The notes under the pieces: model-generated | What the model saw: only the letters and a program-made list of their open reading frames with translations | The model's database searches: none | What the model was told of the DNA's origin: nothing | Position numbers and translations under genes: made by a program | Origin: Planctomycetota bacterium | Lineage (GTDB): Bacteria; Planctomycetota; Phycisphaerae; Phycisphaerales; UBA1924 | Assembly: GCA_039819165.1 (NCBI GenBank) | Contig: JBCBSM010000001.1 | Coordinates: 2,539,587-2,603,586 of the forward strand | Direction of reading: 5' to 3' | Length of the DNA: 64,000 nt | Shown here: positions 1 to 8,100 of the stretch, piece by piece | How positions within the stretch are numbered: position 1 is the stretch's first letter | How the letters are laid out: each line of letters begins with the position of its first letter

Positions 1-458
1 AGGATCACGCCCACGCCCTGCGTGCCCTCCAGGATCTTGATGATGATCGGCGCGCCGCCCAGCCGCTCGATGGCGGGCAGCACGTCCGCGCGGTCCCGCA
101 CGAACGCGGTGTGCGGGATGCCGATGTCGTGCCGGCTGAGGATCTGCATCGACCGCAGCTTGTCCCGCGAGTTGGTGATGCCGTTGGCCGTGTTGGGCGT
201 GTAGACGTCCATCTGCTCGAACTGCCGGACGACCGCGGTGCCGAAGTAGGTGATCGACGCCCCGATCCGTGGCAGGATCGCGTCGTACTCGCTCAGCGGC
301 TTCGAGCGGAAGTAGAGGTCGGGCTCGCCCTCCTCCAGATCGATGGTGAACCGCAGCGTGTTGAGCACCTTGACCCCGTGGCCGCGCTCGGCGGCGGCCT
401 GCCGGAGTCGCTTGGTGCTGTAGGCCCTAGGAGCCATCGACAGGATCGCCAGCTTCAC
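1..458 (-). CDS. rimK: RimK-type ATP-grasp ligase, C-terminus cut off by window edge
   Basis: The visible N-terminal 152 residues begin MKLAILSMAPRAYSTKRL and have the pre-ATP-grasp fold typical of RimK. A glycine-rich nucleotide loop (KILEGTQGVGVIL) lies at the window edge. RimK enzymes add glutamate residues to the C-terminus of ribosomal protein S6, or make related peptide bonds, using ATP; this is family knowledge and the substrate here is not shown. The start is a GTG at 458, preceded by a GGAGG-like site, and it overlaps the stop of the upstream rimB-like gene in a GTGA junction, so the two are almost certainly translationally coupled. The catalytic C-terminal half is outside the window. 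Confidence 0.93.
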   Translation of the reverse strand, partial: MKLAILSMAPRAYSTKRLRQAAAERGHGVKVLNTLRFTIDLEEGEPDLYFRSKPLSEYDAILPRIGASITYFGTAVVRQFEQMDVYTPNTANGITNSRDKLRSMQILSRHDIGIPHTAFVRDRADVLPAIERLGGAPIIIKILEGTQGVGVI

Positions 459-940
459 GTCCGTGCCTCCCCGGCCTGATCGTCGCCTGCCGCCGCCACG
501 CCGGGCGGCGTCGTCAGCAGATAGGTCCGCGCCGGATCCACGACGAACCGGTCGGCCAGCGCGGTGCGGCCGATCAGCATGCGGCAGAGCATGCCGGCGC
601 GGCACACCAGGCTCAGCTCGATGTCCAGTTCGTGCTCGCCGATGCGGATCCGCGTCACGCACACGTGCCGCTCCTGCGCAGCGCCATGGCTGGGCTTGAC
701 CACGCTCGTGCGCGCCGGCTCGGCGGTCACCCATCGGGTCCGCCGCGTCGGCCGCAACCGCGACACCACCTCGAAGCGCAGCAGGCCGTCGGGTTGCTCC
801 TCGACCGCGGCAACGTCGATGGCGCTCGTGCGGGCGCCGGTGTCGATCTTGGCCTTGACGCCGCGGAAGCCCCACTCGGGCAGGTCCACCCGCTCCCGCC
901 AACCGATCGTTGCGAGCGAGCGATCGCGTTCCATCGCCAT
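455..940 (-). CDS. rimB: Retropepsin-like RimB / ATP-dependent zinc protease family protein
   Basis: A protein of about 161 residues with the single aspartic protease signature KIDTGARTSAI (the DTGA active-site loop), followed by a beta-rich domain ending in MLIGRTALADRFVVDPA. This is the small retropepsin-like family found beside RimK; RimB-type members process glutamylated S6 or related ligase products. It overlaps rimK by 4 bases, which supports the pairing. I chose the ATG at 940, which has GGA upstream and begins just after the araC-type stop. An ATG at 961 in the same frame would give 168 residues and overlap that gene by 17 bases. Confidence 0.85.
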   Translation of the reverse strand: MAMERDRSLATIGWRERVDLPEWGFRGVKAKIDTGARTSAIDVAAVEEQPDGLLRFEVVSRLRPTRRTRWVTAEPARTSVVKPSHGAAQERHVCVTRIRIGEHELDIELSLVCRAGMLCRMLIGRTALADRFVVDPARTYLLTTPPGVAAAGDDQAGEART

Positions 941-944
941 GAGT

Positions 945-1946
945 TTATCCGGGCGAACCATGCGATGTGCGACGGCCGCGAGCGCGTTCGTGCTTCGCGG
1001 GCCAGGCGGGCGGCGGAAAGCGCCACGATCGCCCGTTCACGATACCGCCCCGCGTGATCTCGCGCGGCGTCCTGCCGAAGGCGCGCCGGAGCCACCGCGT
1101 CAGATGGGCCTGGTCGGCAAAGCCGACCTCGCTCGCCACCGCGATGGGCGCCGCGCCGGCTTGGAGCCTGGCGATCGCCTGCTCGAGCCGCGCCGCCAGC
1201 ACGTAGCGGTGGGGGGGCATGCCCGTCGCCAGGCGGAATGCGCGGGCGAAGTGGCCTCGGCTCAGTCCCGCGACGCCGGCAAGCTCGAGCAGGCCCAGGC
1301 GCGCCCCAAGCTGGTCGTGGATGAACTCCAGGACGCGCCGCGTCGTGGCGGCATCCAGCGCACGCGTCCCAGCGTGCCGGAACGGACCGCGCACGTCGCC
1401 GTAGCGATGCATGAGATGCGTCGCCGCCCGAAACGCAACGGTCTCGGCCCGCAGCGTGGACCAACCGGGTTCCGTCAAGCAGGCGGACATGGCGCACGAG
1501 AGCAGCCAGATCTCGGCGTCGCTCTCGTCGAATGCGTGGCGAACCTCAACCGAGGTCCGCCGGCCGCCGGTGATGTCGTCCGCCACGTCGTTCAGGAAGT
1601 CCGGGTCCAGCCACAGGTGCAGGGAGCGCGGCCGCGTCGTGCTGCGCCACGCCCAGGACAGCCCCTGTTCGGCCGGCAGCACGTTGCACTGGCCAACAGC
1701 CGGCCGCCCTCGATGCGATACTCCGCCTCGGTGCTGCTCGGCCTGTTCATTGCCGGCTGCGTGCACGACGACGAGATGCGCGGAGTGCCCGGCGGCCATC
1801 TCTACCGAGTCGCGGCGCTGGTTCTTCCTGATCGCAATCCCGAATCCCCGCCACGCATGGGATGCGCTCGAGGCCTGGATCTCCGATTCCATCACGTCGA
1901 GGGGGTGCTGCGGACTGGATTGGCCCATGCCGTGCACCCCGCGCAT
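945..1946 (-). CDS. AraC-family transcriptional regulator
   Basis: A 333-residue protein with an N-terminal cupin-like ligand domain and a C-terminal AraC double helix-turn-helix over roughly residues 220-310 (LAGVAGLSRGHFARAFRLA, then EVGFADQAHLTRWLRRAFG). The second motif followed by GxTPxEI is characteristic of the family. It lies directly upstream of rimB-rimK on the same strand and diverges from an NTF2-like/DJ-1 gene pair, with 68 bases between starts. Either pair could be its target; that is inference. The start may be as late as the ATG at 1892, since the first 18 residues look non-conserved. Confidence 0.88.
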   Translation of the reverse strand: MRGVHGMGQSSPQHPLDVMESEIQASSASHAWRGFGIAIRKNQRRDSVEMAAGHSAHLVVVHAAGNEQAEQHRGGVSHRGRPAVGQCNVLPAEQGLSWAWRSTTRPRSLHLWLDPDFLNDVADDITGGRRTSVEVRHAFDESDAEIWLLSCAMSACLTEPGWSTLRAETVAFRAATHLMHRYGDVRGPFRHAGTRALDAATTRRVLEFIHDQLGARLGLLELAGVAGLSRGHFARAFRLATGMPPHRYVLAARLEQAIARLQAGAAPIAVASEVGFADQAHLTRWLRRAFGRTPREITRGGIVNGRSWRFPPPAWPAKHERARGRRTSHGSPG

Positions 1947-2014
1947 GCGTCGAGAAATGACGAAGCCTCACGAATCTTCTCGCCCGACCGAGCCGGCCCA
2001 CGAACCGTAGCGGC

Positions 2015-2422
2015 ATGGATGCCACGCAGTTATCGCTGGAGTTCTTCGACGCATACAGGCAGCAAGACATCGAGTCGATGGTCGCCCTGTTCCATCCGGA
2101 GGCCACGATCCGGTACGTCCCCTTCGCGATGGAGGGGGGACTCGAGGAGGCAGGCGTCTCGGCCTGGGGCGGCCTGATCGATGCGTTCCCGGACCTCTCG
2201 AATCGGGTCGAGAAGGTGTGGGACGCCGGAACGACGGCGTTCGCGCGCGTCTATATCTCGGGCACCCAGGCCAAGGACGCGTTCGGCGTGCCCAACCGCG
2301 GCCGACGGTACGACCTCGAGCACCTGTTCGTGATCGAAACCGATGATGGAAAGATCGTCCACATGACGAGCTACTGGGACAATGCCGAATGGCTGCGGCA
2401 GCTCGGACAGAACTCGCTCTAG
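2015..2422 (+). CDS. SnoaL-like / NTF2-fold protein
   Basis: A 135-residue single-domain protein with the NTF2-like pattern: an N-terminal helix (LEFFDAYRQQDIESMVALF), then HPEATIRY, a central region and the C-terminal beta strands LEHLFVIETDDGKIVHMTSYWD. Members include small cyclases, isomerases and many proteins of unknown role, so substrate and reaction cannot be read from sequence. It is 18 bases upstream of a DJ-1/PfpI gene on the same strand, probably one transcript, and diverges from the AraC-type gene, which may regulate it. Confidence 0.8.
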   Translation: MDATQLSLEFFDAYRQQDIESMVALFHPEATIRYVPFAMEGGLEEAGVSAWGGLIDAFPDLSNRVEKVWDAGTTAFARVYISGTQAKDAFGVPNRGRRYDLEHLFVIETDDGKIVHMTSYWDNAEWLRQLGQNSL

Positions 2423-2440
2423 GCAGGAGGGCTTGCGACG

Positions 2441-3130
2441 ATGGGTGATGTCCCCAGCATTCTGGTTGTGCTGACCAGCCACGATCGCCTCGGCGATACT
2501 GGTGATCCCACCGGGTTCTGGCTCGAAGAACTCGCGGCGCCGTACTTCGTCTTCCGAGATGCGGGGGCGCGCATCGTGCTGGCCTCGCCGAAGGGCGGCC
2601 TGCCGCCGATCGATCCCAAGAGCCAGCTGGACGAGTTCCAGACCGACTCCACGCGGCGTTTCATCGACGACGCCGCCGCCATGGAGCAACTCCGATCGAC
2701 GCAGCTACTGGATGGGGTCGACGAGGCCGGGTTCGACGCCGTCTTCTTCCCCGGAGGGCACGGACCGCTCTGGGACCTCGTGGAGAACGCGGACGCGATC
2801 CGGCTCGTCGAGCGCTTCTGGGCGGCACGCAAGGCGGTCGGGGCCGTATGCCACGCCCCGATCGTCTTCAGGGGCGCCAAGGACGCGGAAGGCAATCCGA
2901 TCGTCAAGGACAAGCAGGTCACCGGCTTCTCCAATTCCGAGGAAGCGGCGGTCGGCCTCGCGGAAGTCGTCCCGTTGCTCGTCGAGGACGAACTGGTCCA
3001 GCTGGGCGGCCGCTACGAACGCGCGGCGGACTTCGTGCCCTTCGTGCTCCGCGATGGCCTGCTGGTCACGGGCCAGAACCCCGCATCCTCCGCCCCGGCG
3101 GCGGAATTGCTGCTGGAGAGCCTGGGCTAG
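2441..3130 (+). CDS. DJ-1/PfpI family protein, Hsp31-like
   Basis: A 229-residue protein covering a whole class I glutamine-amidotransferase-like domain. The nucleophile elbow is GAVCHAP with Cys137, preceded by FFPGGHG near residue 102, and an acidic residue near Glu30 (FWLEELAAPY) fits the Hsp31/YhbO type. Such proteins act as glyoxalases, deglycases or holding chaperones under stress; which one applies here is not determined. The ATG at 2441 has a GGAGG element about 12 bases upstream. It follows the NTF2-like gene closely and likely shares its transcript. Confidence 0.9.
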   Translation: MGDVPSILVVLTSHDRLGDTGDPTGFWLEELAAPYFVFRDAGARIVLASPKGGLPPIDPKSQLDEFQTDSTRRFIDDAAAMEQLRSTQLLDGVDEAGFDAVFFPGGHGPLWDLVENADAIRLVERFWAARKAVGAVCHAPIVFRGAKDAEGNPIVKDKQVTGFSNSEEAAVGLAEVVPLLVEDELVQLGGRYERAADFVPFVLRDGLLVTGQNPASSAPAAELLLESLG

Positions 3131-3190
3131 GACAACGCTTCCTCCCCGGAGTGCCGCACGCGGCGAGCATGGAAGCAACTCGCCGTTGGC

Positions 3191-3212
3191 GTGCCGCGCA
3201 GCAACGCGGCAC
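3191..3212. terminator. Possible terminator hairpin between convergent genes
   Basis: A perfect 8-bp inverted repeat, GTGCCGCG and CGCGGCAC, with the 6-base loop CAGCAA. It sits between the DJ-1 gene ending at 3130 and the oppositely directed DinB gene ending at 3318. There is no T-tract, so intrinsic termination is uncertain. Confidence 0.4.
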
Positions 3213-3317
3213 CGACCAAATAGCCATCGAGCAGTTGTGCGGTGGTGTGGAGTGACTGCCTGGGCCGGGTCTGGGAGAGAAACCCATCTGTATCGACTCA
3301 ACACATGGATGTCGGCT

Positions 3318-3863
3318 TCACTCGAAGCAGCGGCGGCCGCGAGCCTTTAGCGAACTGATCTGGCCCGTATGCATCGCCTCGTGTTCGATGAGATGGAAGA
3401 TGACCCATTCGGGCGTTGCCTCGTACTCCCGATCCGTCGGATCCAACCGAAGACGACGCCATTCCTCAAGACTGATCCCGGCCATCTCTCGGCGCAGGAT
3501 CGTGCGGGTTCGGCCAAGAAGACTGATGTGCTCGCTGAGCGGCCGTCCCGTCACGCGTGCCAAGCAGCCGGACTCGTTTCCGAAGGGCAGTAGTCCGAGG
3601 ATCTCTGGGGGCATCTCGGTGCGTTCTAGGATCTCGCCCCACAACCAGCCCATCTCGACATCCGCGATGTGATACAGCAGCGAGCCAATGGAGTTCTCGC
3701 GGCCGTCGTGTCCCTCCCAGTCGATGAGCCGCTGGTCGAGATCGCCGATGATCCGCAGTGTCCGGCTCCGAACTTCTTCGAGTGCCCAGAGCCATCTGCC
3801 GATCTCCGGGGCAATGCCGTCCACGGATCGAACAAAGAGCTTCTCGGCGTGCGGTTTGGTCAC
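3318..3863 (-). CDS. DinB-family putative metal-dependent protein
   Basis: A four-helix-bundle DinB-like protein of about 181 residues. The expected metal-ligand histidines are present: LLYHIADVE in the middle and HLIEHEAMHTGQI near the C-terminus. The family includes thiol-dependent enzymes and many proteins of unknown function. I chose the GTG at 3863 because similarity to the family seems to begin at KPHAEKLFVRSVDGIAPEI. An in-frame ATG at 3986 would add 41 residues that do not look like the family, and neither start has a clear Shine-Dalgarno site. It is convergent with the DJ-1 gene and downstream of tRNA-Pro. Confidence 0.75.
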   Translation of the reverse strand: MTKPHAEKLFVRSVDGIAPEIGRWLWALEEVRSRTLRIIGDLDQRLIDWEGHDGRENSIGSLLYHIADVEMGWLWGEILERTEMPPEILGLLPFGNESGCLARVTGRPLSEHISLLGRTRTILRREMAGISLEEWRRLRLDPTDREYEATPEWVIFHLIEHEAMHTGQISSLKARGRRCFE

Positions 3864-4012
3864 GATGTGGCTCAGCGTATCGCCCAAAGCCGTTCCTGCC
3901 CGGAGCGATACTTCATCGATCCAGCGAATCAACACCGGATGACAAGATACGGTTGAATCTGCCGCAACCATAAGTGGTCCCGGCATTTGCCGGGGCCATC
4001 AGGTCTGCAAAG

Positions 4013-4086
4013 TCGGGGTGAGAGGATTCGAACCTCCGACCTTCTCGTCCCGAACGAGACGCGCTACCAAGCTGCGCTACACCCCG
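4013..4086 (-). tRNA. tRNA-Pro (anticodon CGG)
   Basis: Read on the minus strand, the 7-bp acceptor stem CGGGGTG/CACCCCG closes the cloverleaf. The D arm is GCGCAGCTTGGTAGCGC, the anticodon stem TCTCG/CGAGA holds the loop TTCGGGA (anticodon CGG), and the T arm contains GGTTCGAATCC. The discriminator is A, and CCA is not encoded. Confidence 0.96.
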
Positions 4087-4167
4087 GAGGACGCGATGGT
4101 ATGCCGCGGCCGGCGTCTCCGCCCGCAGCCGGTGAGACGGGGCTGGCTCGGAGGGCCGAGGACGGCC

Positions 4168-4932
4168 TCAGTTTTCGCTCTGGAACCGCGGCGTGGCGGC
4201 GTAGACGTTGTCGTCCACCTCGCCCGGGTTGCCGTCGGGGCCCGACGAGTAGAAGTAGGGCACGCCGTTGATGCACAGGCCGCCGTCGGCGTCGCCCTGC
4301 ACCGGGTCGCGGCGGATCTCGCCGGGGAAGTAGCTGCCGCCGTCGGGGGCCGGGCCCAGGAAGTCCGGGTCGTTGAGCTGCTCGGGGTCGAGCCGCAGGC
4401 CGTGGAAGCGGGGCAGCACCAGCCGCAGCGGGTTGCCCCAGGCGTCCAGCACCGTGGGCACCGCGGGCTCGCCCATGGCGGGATCCTCGCTGAGGTCGGT
4501 GGCGGGGGTGTAGGCGAAGTCGCGGAAATTCTCGGTCCGCAGCGCGCCGAGCGTCTCGGAGACCCCGGCCGCCCGCCGCGCCTCGTGCACGAAGTAGCCC
4601 ACGCTATTGATGGGCCGCTCGTTGTCGGTGTCCCAGGCGTCGGCCAGCGGGAGGTACACCGGGTTGCTCGCGATGGCGCCCTCCGGATACCTCGGGTCGA
4701 GGATCGTGGACGGCACGGAGCGATCGAGCGTCTGCTGGTAGCTGCCCAGGGTCTGGTCGAGCGTCTTGATCAGATCGCGGGTCTGCGTCGACTTGCCGCC
4801 CGCCACCACGCCCGAGCCCACCGCCAGGCCGATGGCGACGAGCACCGAGATGATCAGGACGACCACCAGCAGCTCGATGATCGTGAACGCGGCGCGGCTC
4901 GGATGCGTGCGGCTCGGATGCGTGCGGTGCAT
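4168..4932 (-). CDS. Type II secretion pseudopilin-like protein (GspG-like)
   Basis: A 254-residue protein whose N-terminus carries a prepilin peptidase-type signal: a short basic leader, then AFTIIELLVVVLIISVLVAI, in which Glu5 of the mature helix is conserved. The rest is a globular exported domain with a late calcium-loop-like stretch (YFYSSGPDGNPGEVDDNVY) resembling GspG pseudopilins. It would be processed at the inner membrane and join a type II-like pseudopilus or stay membrane bound. No other secretion genes are adjacent. A 15-bp tandem duplication in the leader doubles the pentapeptide RTHPS. It lies downstream of secA on the same strand, 199 bases away. Confidence 0.88.
   Translation of the reverse strand: MHRTHPSRTHPSRAAFTIIELLVVVLIISVLVAIGLAVGSGVVAGGKSTQTRDLIKTLDQTLGSYQQTLDRSVPSTILDPRYPEGAIASNPVYLPLADAWDTDNERPINSVGYFVHEARRAAGVSETLGALRTENFRDFAYTPATDLSEDPAMGEPAVPTVLDAWGNPLRLVLPRFHGLRLDPEQLNDPDFLGPAPDGGSYFPGEIRRDPVQGDADGGLCINGVPYFYSSGPDGNPGEVDDNVYAATPRFQSEN
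4896..4925. repeat. Exact 15-bp tandem duplication in a prepilin leader
   Basis: GGCTCGGATGCGTGC occurs twice head to tail, encoding a duplicated RTHPS at the very N-terminus of the pseudopilin. It lengthens only the cleavable leader. Confidence 0.9.
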
Positions 4933-5131
4933 GGCGTAACCCCTCCCCAGAGCGTCTACCGGCGGCGGCCCGGCCTGTTGCGGTGGCGATCGACGACGCC
5001 ACGCCGGCCCACCATCCTACTTCGGTCGCGCCGCGGAGCCCGAACGGAGGCCTCCGCGGAGGGAGCACGCGAGAACCCACCCCGATCCGCAGCCCGCGGC
5101 CGACAGGTTCTAGAGCCGGCGGGCCCGACGC

Positions 5132-8100
5132 CTAATTGAATCCGGGCCCGGTGATGCCGCCGCCCTGGGCGCCCCCCGCCGGCGGCGGGCCGCCCGCGCG
5201 GACCGGCGCGATCCTGCCCTGTCCCGGACCGGCAGCCCGGCCGGCCGCCGCGGCGCCCGTGGGCCTTGCACCCCCGCTGGCCAGCGGGCCCAGGCCCGTG
5301 CCGCTGGTGGGCTCGGCCGGGGTCAGCTGGATCTTGAAGATGTAGTCCGTCACCCGGTCGCGGACGTCCTGCTGCATGCCCTGGAAGATGGTCGCGCCCT
5401 CCCGCTTGAAGGCGATCCGTGGGTCCTGCTGGCTGAAGGCCCGGAAGTTGATCGAGTCCCGCAGCTTCTCCATCTGGTAGAGGTGGTCCCGCCACCCGTT
5501 GTCGAGGGCCTCGAGCAGCACCATCCGCTCCAGGTGCAGCATCTCGCCGCGGAGCAACTCCTCGATGCGGCCGCGGACCACGCCGGAGCGCTGCTCGCCC
5601 CGCAGGCCCCGCATCCAATCGGGCACGCCAACGCGGAGGTCGAAGCGCTGCTTGAGGTGGGCGTCGAGCGCGTCGTCGTTGGGGCACGCCAGCGCGTCGT
5701 CGATCTCCTTCTGCAGCCGCCCCGAGTCCACGAACTCCCGCGAGGCCTTCTCCAGCTTCTGCTGCAGCGCCGTCGGGTTGGTCTTGCGCAGCTCTTCGTC
5801 CTTGAGGCCCAGCTGGTAGCGGCGGTTGGCCCACTCGGCCAGCTGCGTGAGCGCGTCCGCCGGCGACTGCCGCATCATGTTCCGCGTCACGTTCATCGCG
5901 AACTCGGGCGGGTAGCGAACCTCGAGGTCGTGGTACAGCTCCCGGGCCTTCTGCTCGATGAGGTCGGCGGCGGTCCGCTCCTCGGCCTTCTCGGCCTTGA
6001 GCACCTCGGCGATGTCCACCTCGAAGCCGAACTTGGTGTTTACCCACTTGGCCAGCTCGCGGGCGCCGTAGTCGTCCGCGGTGTACTGCGCCAGCCCCGA
6101 GAGGTCGGCCTCTTCGATCTTGTGGTGGGCGGCATCGACCAGCAGGTCGAACACGTGCCGCCGCTCGCTGGCGCCGCCCTCGCGGAGGTCGGCCGCGTCG
6201 ATGTCGACGTCGAAGCGGCTCTTGGCCCAGTTGATGAGGCCCGCCGAATCGAAGTCGACGCTGACCTCCGATCCCTCCATGGGGATGTACTCGCCCAGCG
6301 TCACGTCGATCATCTGCCGCACGTCGTCCTTGGCCTCGCGGCGGATGGCGATCTCCATGTCCTCCTGGTCCTTGCCGCGGAGGCGATCGGGCTGGATCGA
6401 GCAATCCAGGTTCTGCTTGGCAAACTCCGCGGCGCACTCCGCCGGGTAGTCGCGGTCGAGATACTCGCCGCACGCCTCGTCGACGGAGGTGTCGATGTAC
6501 CCGAGCACCAGCCCCTTGACGTCGCGGCCCTCCAGCACCCGCTGCCGCAGCCCGTAGAAGTACTGCCGCTGGTGCTCCATGACCTCGTCGTACTCGAGGA
6601 TGTTCTTGCGGATCTGGAAGTTGCGCTCCTCGACCTTCCGCTGCGCCCGCATGAAGCTCTTGCTCAGCCACGGGTGCTCGATGGAGTCGCCCTCCTTCAT
6701 GCCGCCCACGCGGCTGAGGAAGCTCTGCATCGCCTGCCCCGCGAACATCTTCATCAGCGGATCCTCGAGGCTGACGAAGAAGCGGCTCGAGCCGTTGTCG
6801 CCCTGCCGGCCCGAACGCCCGCGGAGCTGGTTGTCGATGCGTCGGCTCTCGTGCCGCTCGGTGCCGATGACGTGCAGGCCGCCCAGGTCCTCGACGCCAT
6901 CGAACCAGCGGATGCGGTGCAGCAGGAAGCGGCCCGCGGCATCGAGCTCGGCCAGCAGCTCGTCGCGGCTCGCGCCCTCTACCTGCTTGGGCGTCAGGTA
7001 GGTGTGCCCGATCGCCCAGGCCCGCAGCAGCTTGATCTCCAACTCCTCGAAGGGCAGCTGCTCGATCTCGCGCTTGCTCAGCCCCTCACCCTTCAGCTCG
7101 GTCTGGGCGACCTTGCGGTAGACGTTCTCGCGGAGTTCGTCCTCGCCGGCGTCGGGCTTGAGGCCGCGGGAGGCGATGCCCCGCCGCAGCCAGTGGTCGA
7201 TGAGATCCTCGCGGCTCACCGCGCCCAGCTTGATGTCGGTGCCGCGGCCGGCCATGTTGGTGGCAATCATCACGGCGCCGATCTGGCCCGCGTTGACCAC
7301 GATGTGCGCCTCCCGCTCGTGCTGCTTGGCGTTGAGCACCTCGTGCTTCACGCCGTGCTTGCGCTGCAGCATCTGGCTGAGGAACTCGCTCCGCTCGACG
7401 CTGGTCGTGCCCACCAGGATGGGCCGCCCCACGTCGTGGAAGGCCTTGATCTCGTCGACGATGGCCTCCCACTTGTCCTTCTCGCGGAGGAACATGAGGT
7501 CGTCGAAGTCGTTGCGGACCACCTGCTTGTTGGTGGGGATCGAGACCACGTCCAGGCTGTAGATGTCGTTGAACTCCTGGGCCTCGGTGTCGGCCGTGCC
7601 GGTCATGCCCGCCAGCCGCTCGTACATCTTGAAGAAGTTCTGGATCGTCACCGTCGCGACCGTCTGGGTCTCCTGCTTGACGGGCACCTGCTCCTTGGCC
7701 TCGACGGCCTGGTGCAGCCCGTCGGACCACTGCCGCCCGATCATGGGCCGTCCGGTGAACGTGTCCACGATCACGATGCTGGGCTCGTCGCGGCCCGTCT
7801 GCCGATCGGGCATGTTCATGATGACGTAGTCGCGGTCCTTCTCGTACACGACGCGGGCCCGCAGCGCGTTCTCGAGCAGGTGCGGAAGGTCCATGTTCTC
7901 GTCGACGTAGAACGAGCCCACGCCGGCCTTCTTCTGTGCCTCGGCGATGCCCTCGTGCGTCAGGTGCGCCTGCTTGCGCTCCATCTTCACTTCGTAGTAC
8001 TGCGTGTGCTGGTCGCGCTCGGCCTCCAGCGGCGCGAGCCGCGTGCGGGCCTCGGCCAGCTCGGCCTGCATCTGCTTCTTAGAGGCCGCATCGCGCGCGC

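Noticed and set aside
3171..3255. A 28-codon open frame after the DJ-1 gene
   Set aside because: It covers the hairpin between convergent genes, has no ribosome site and no similarity that I can recognise.
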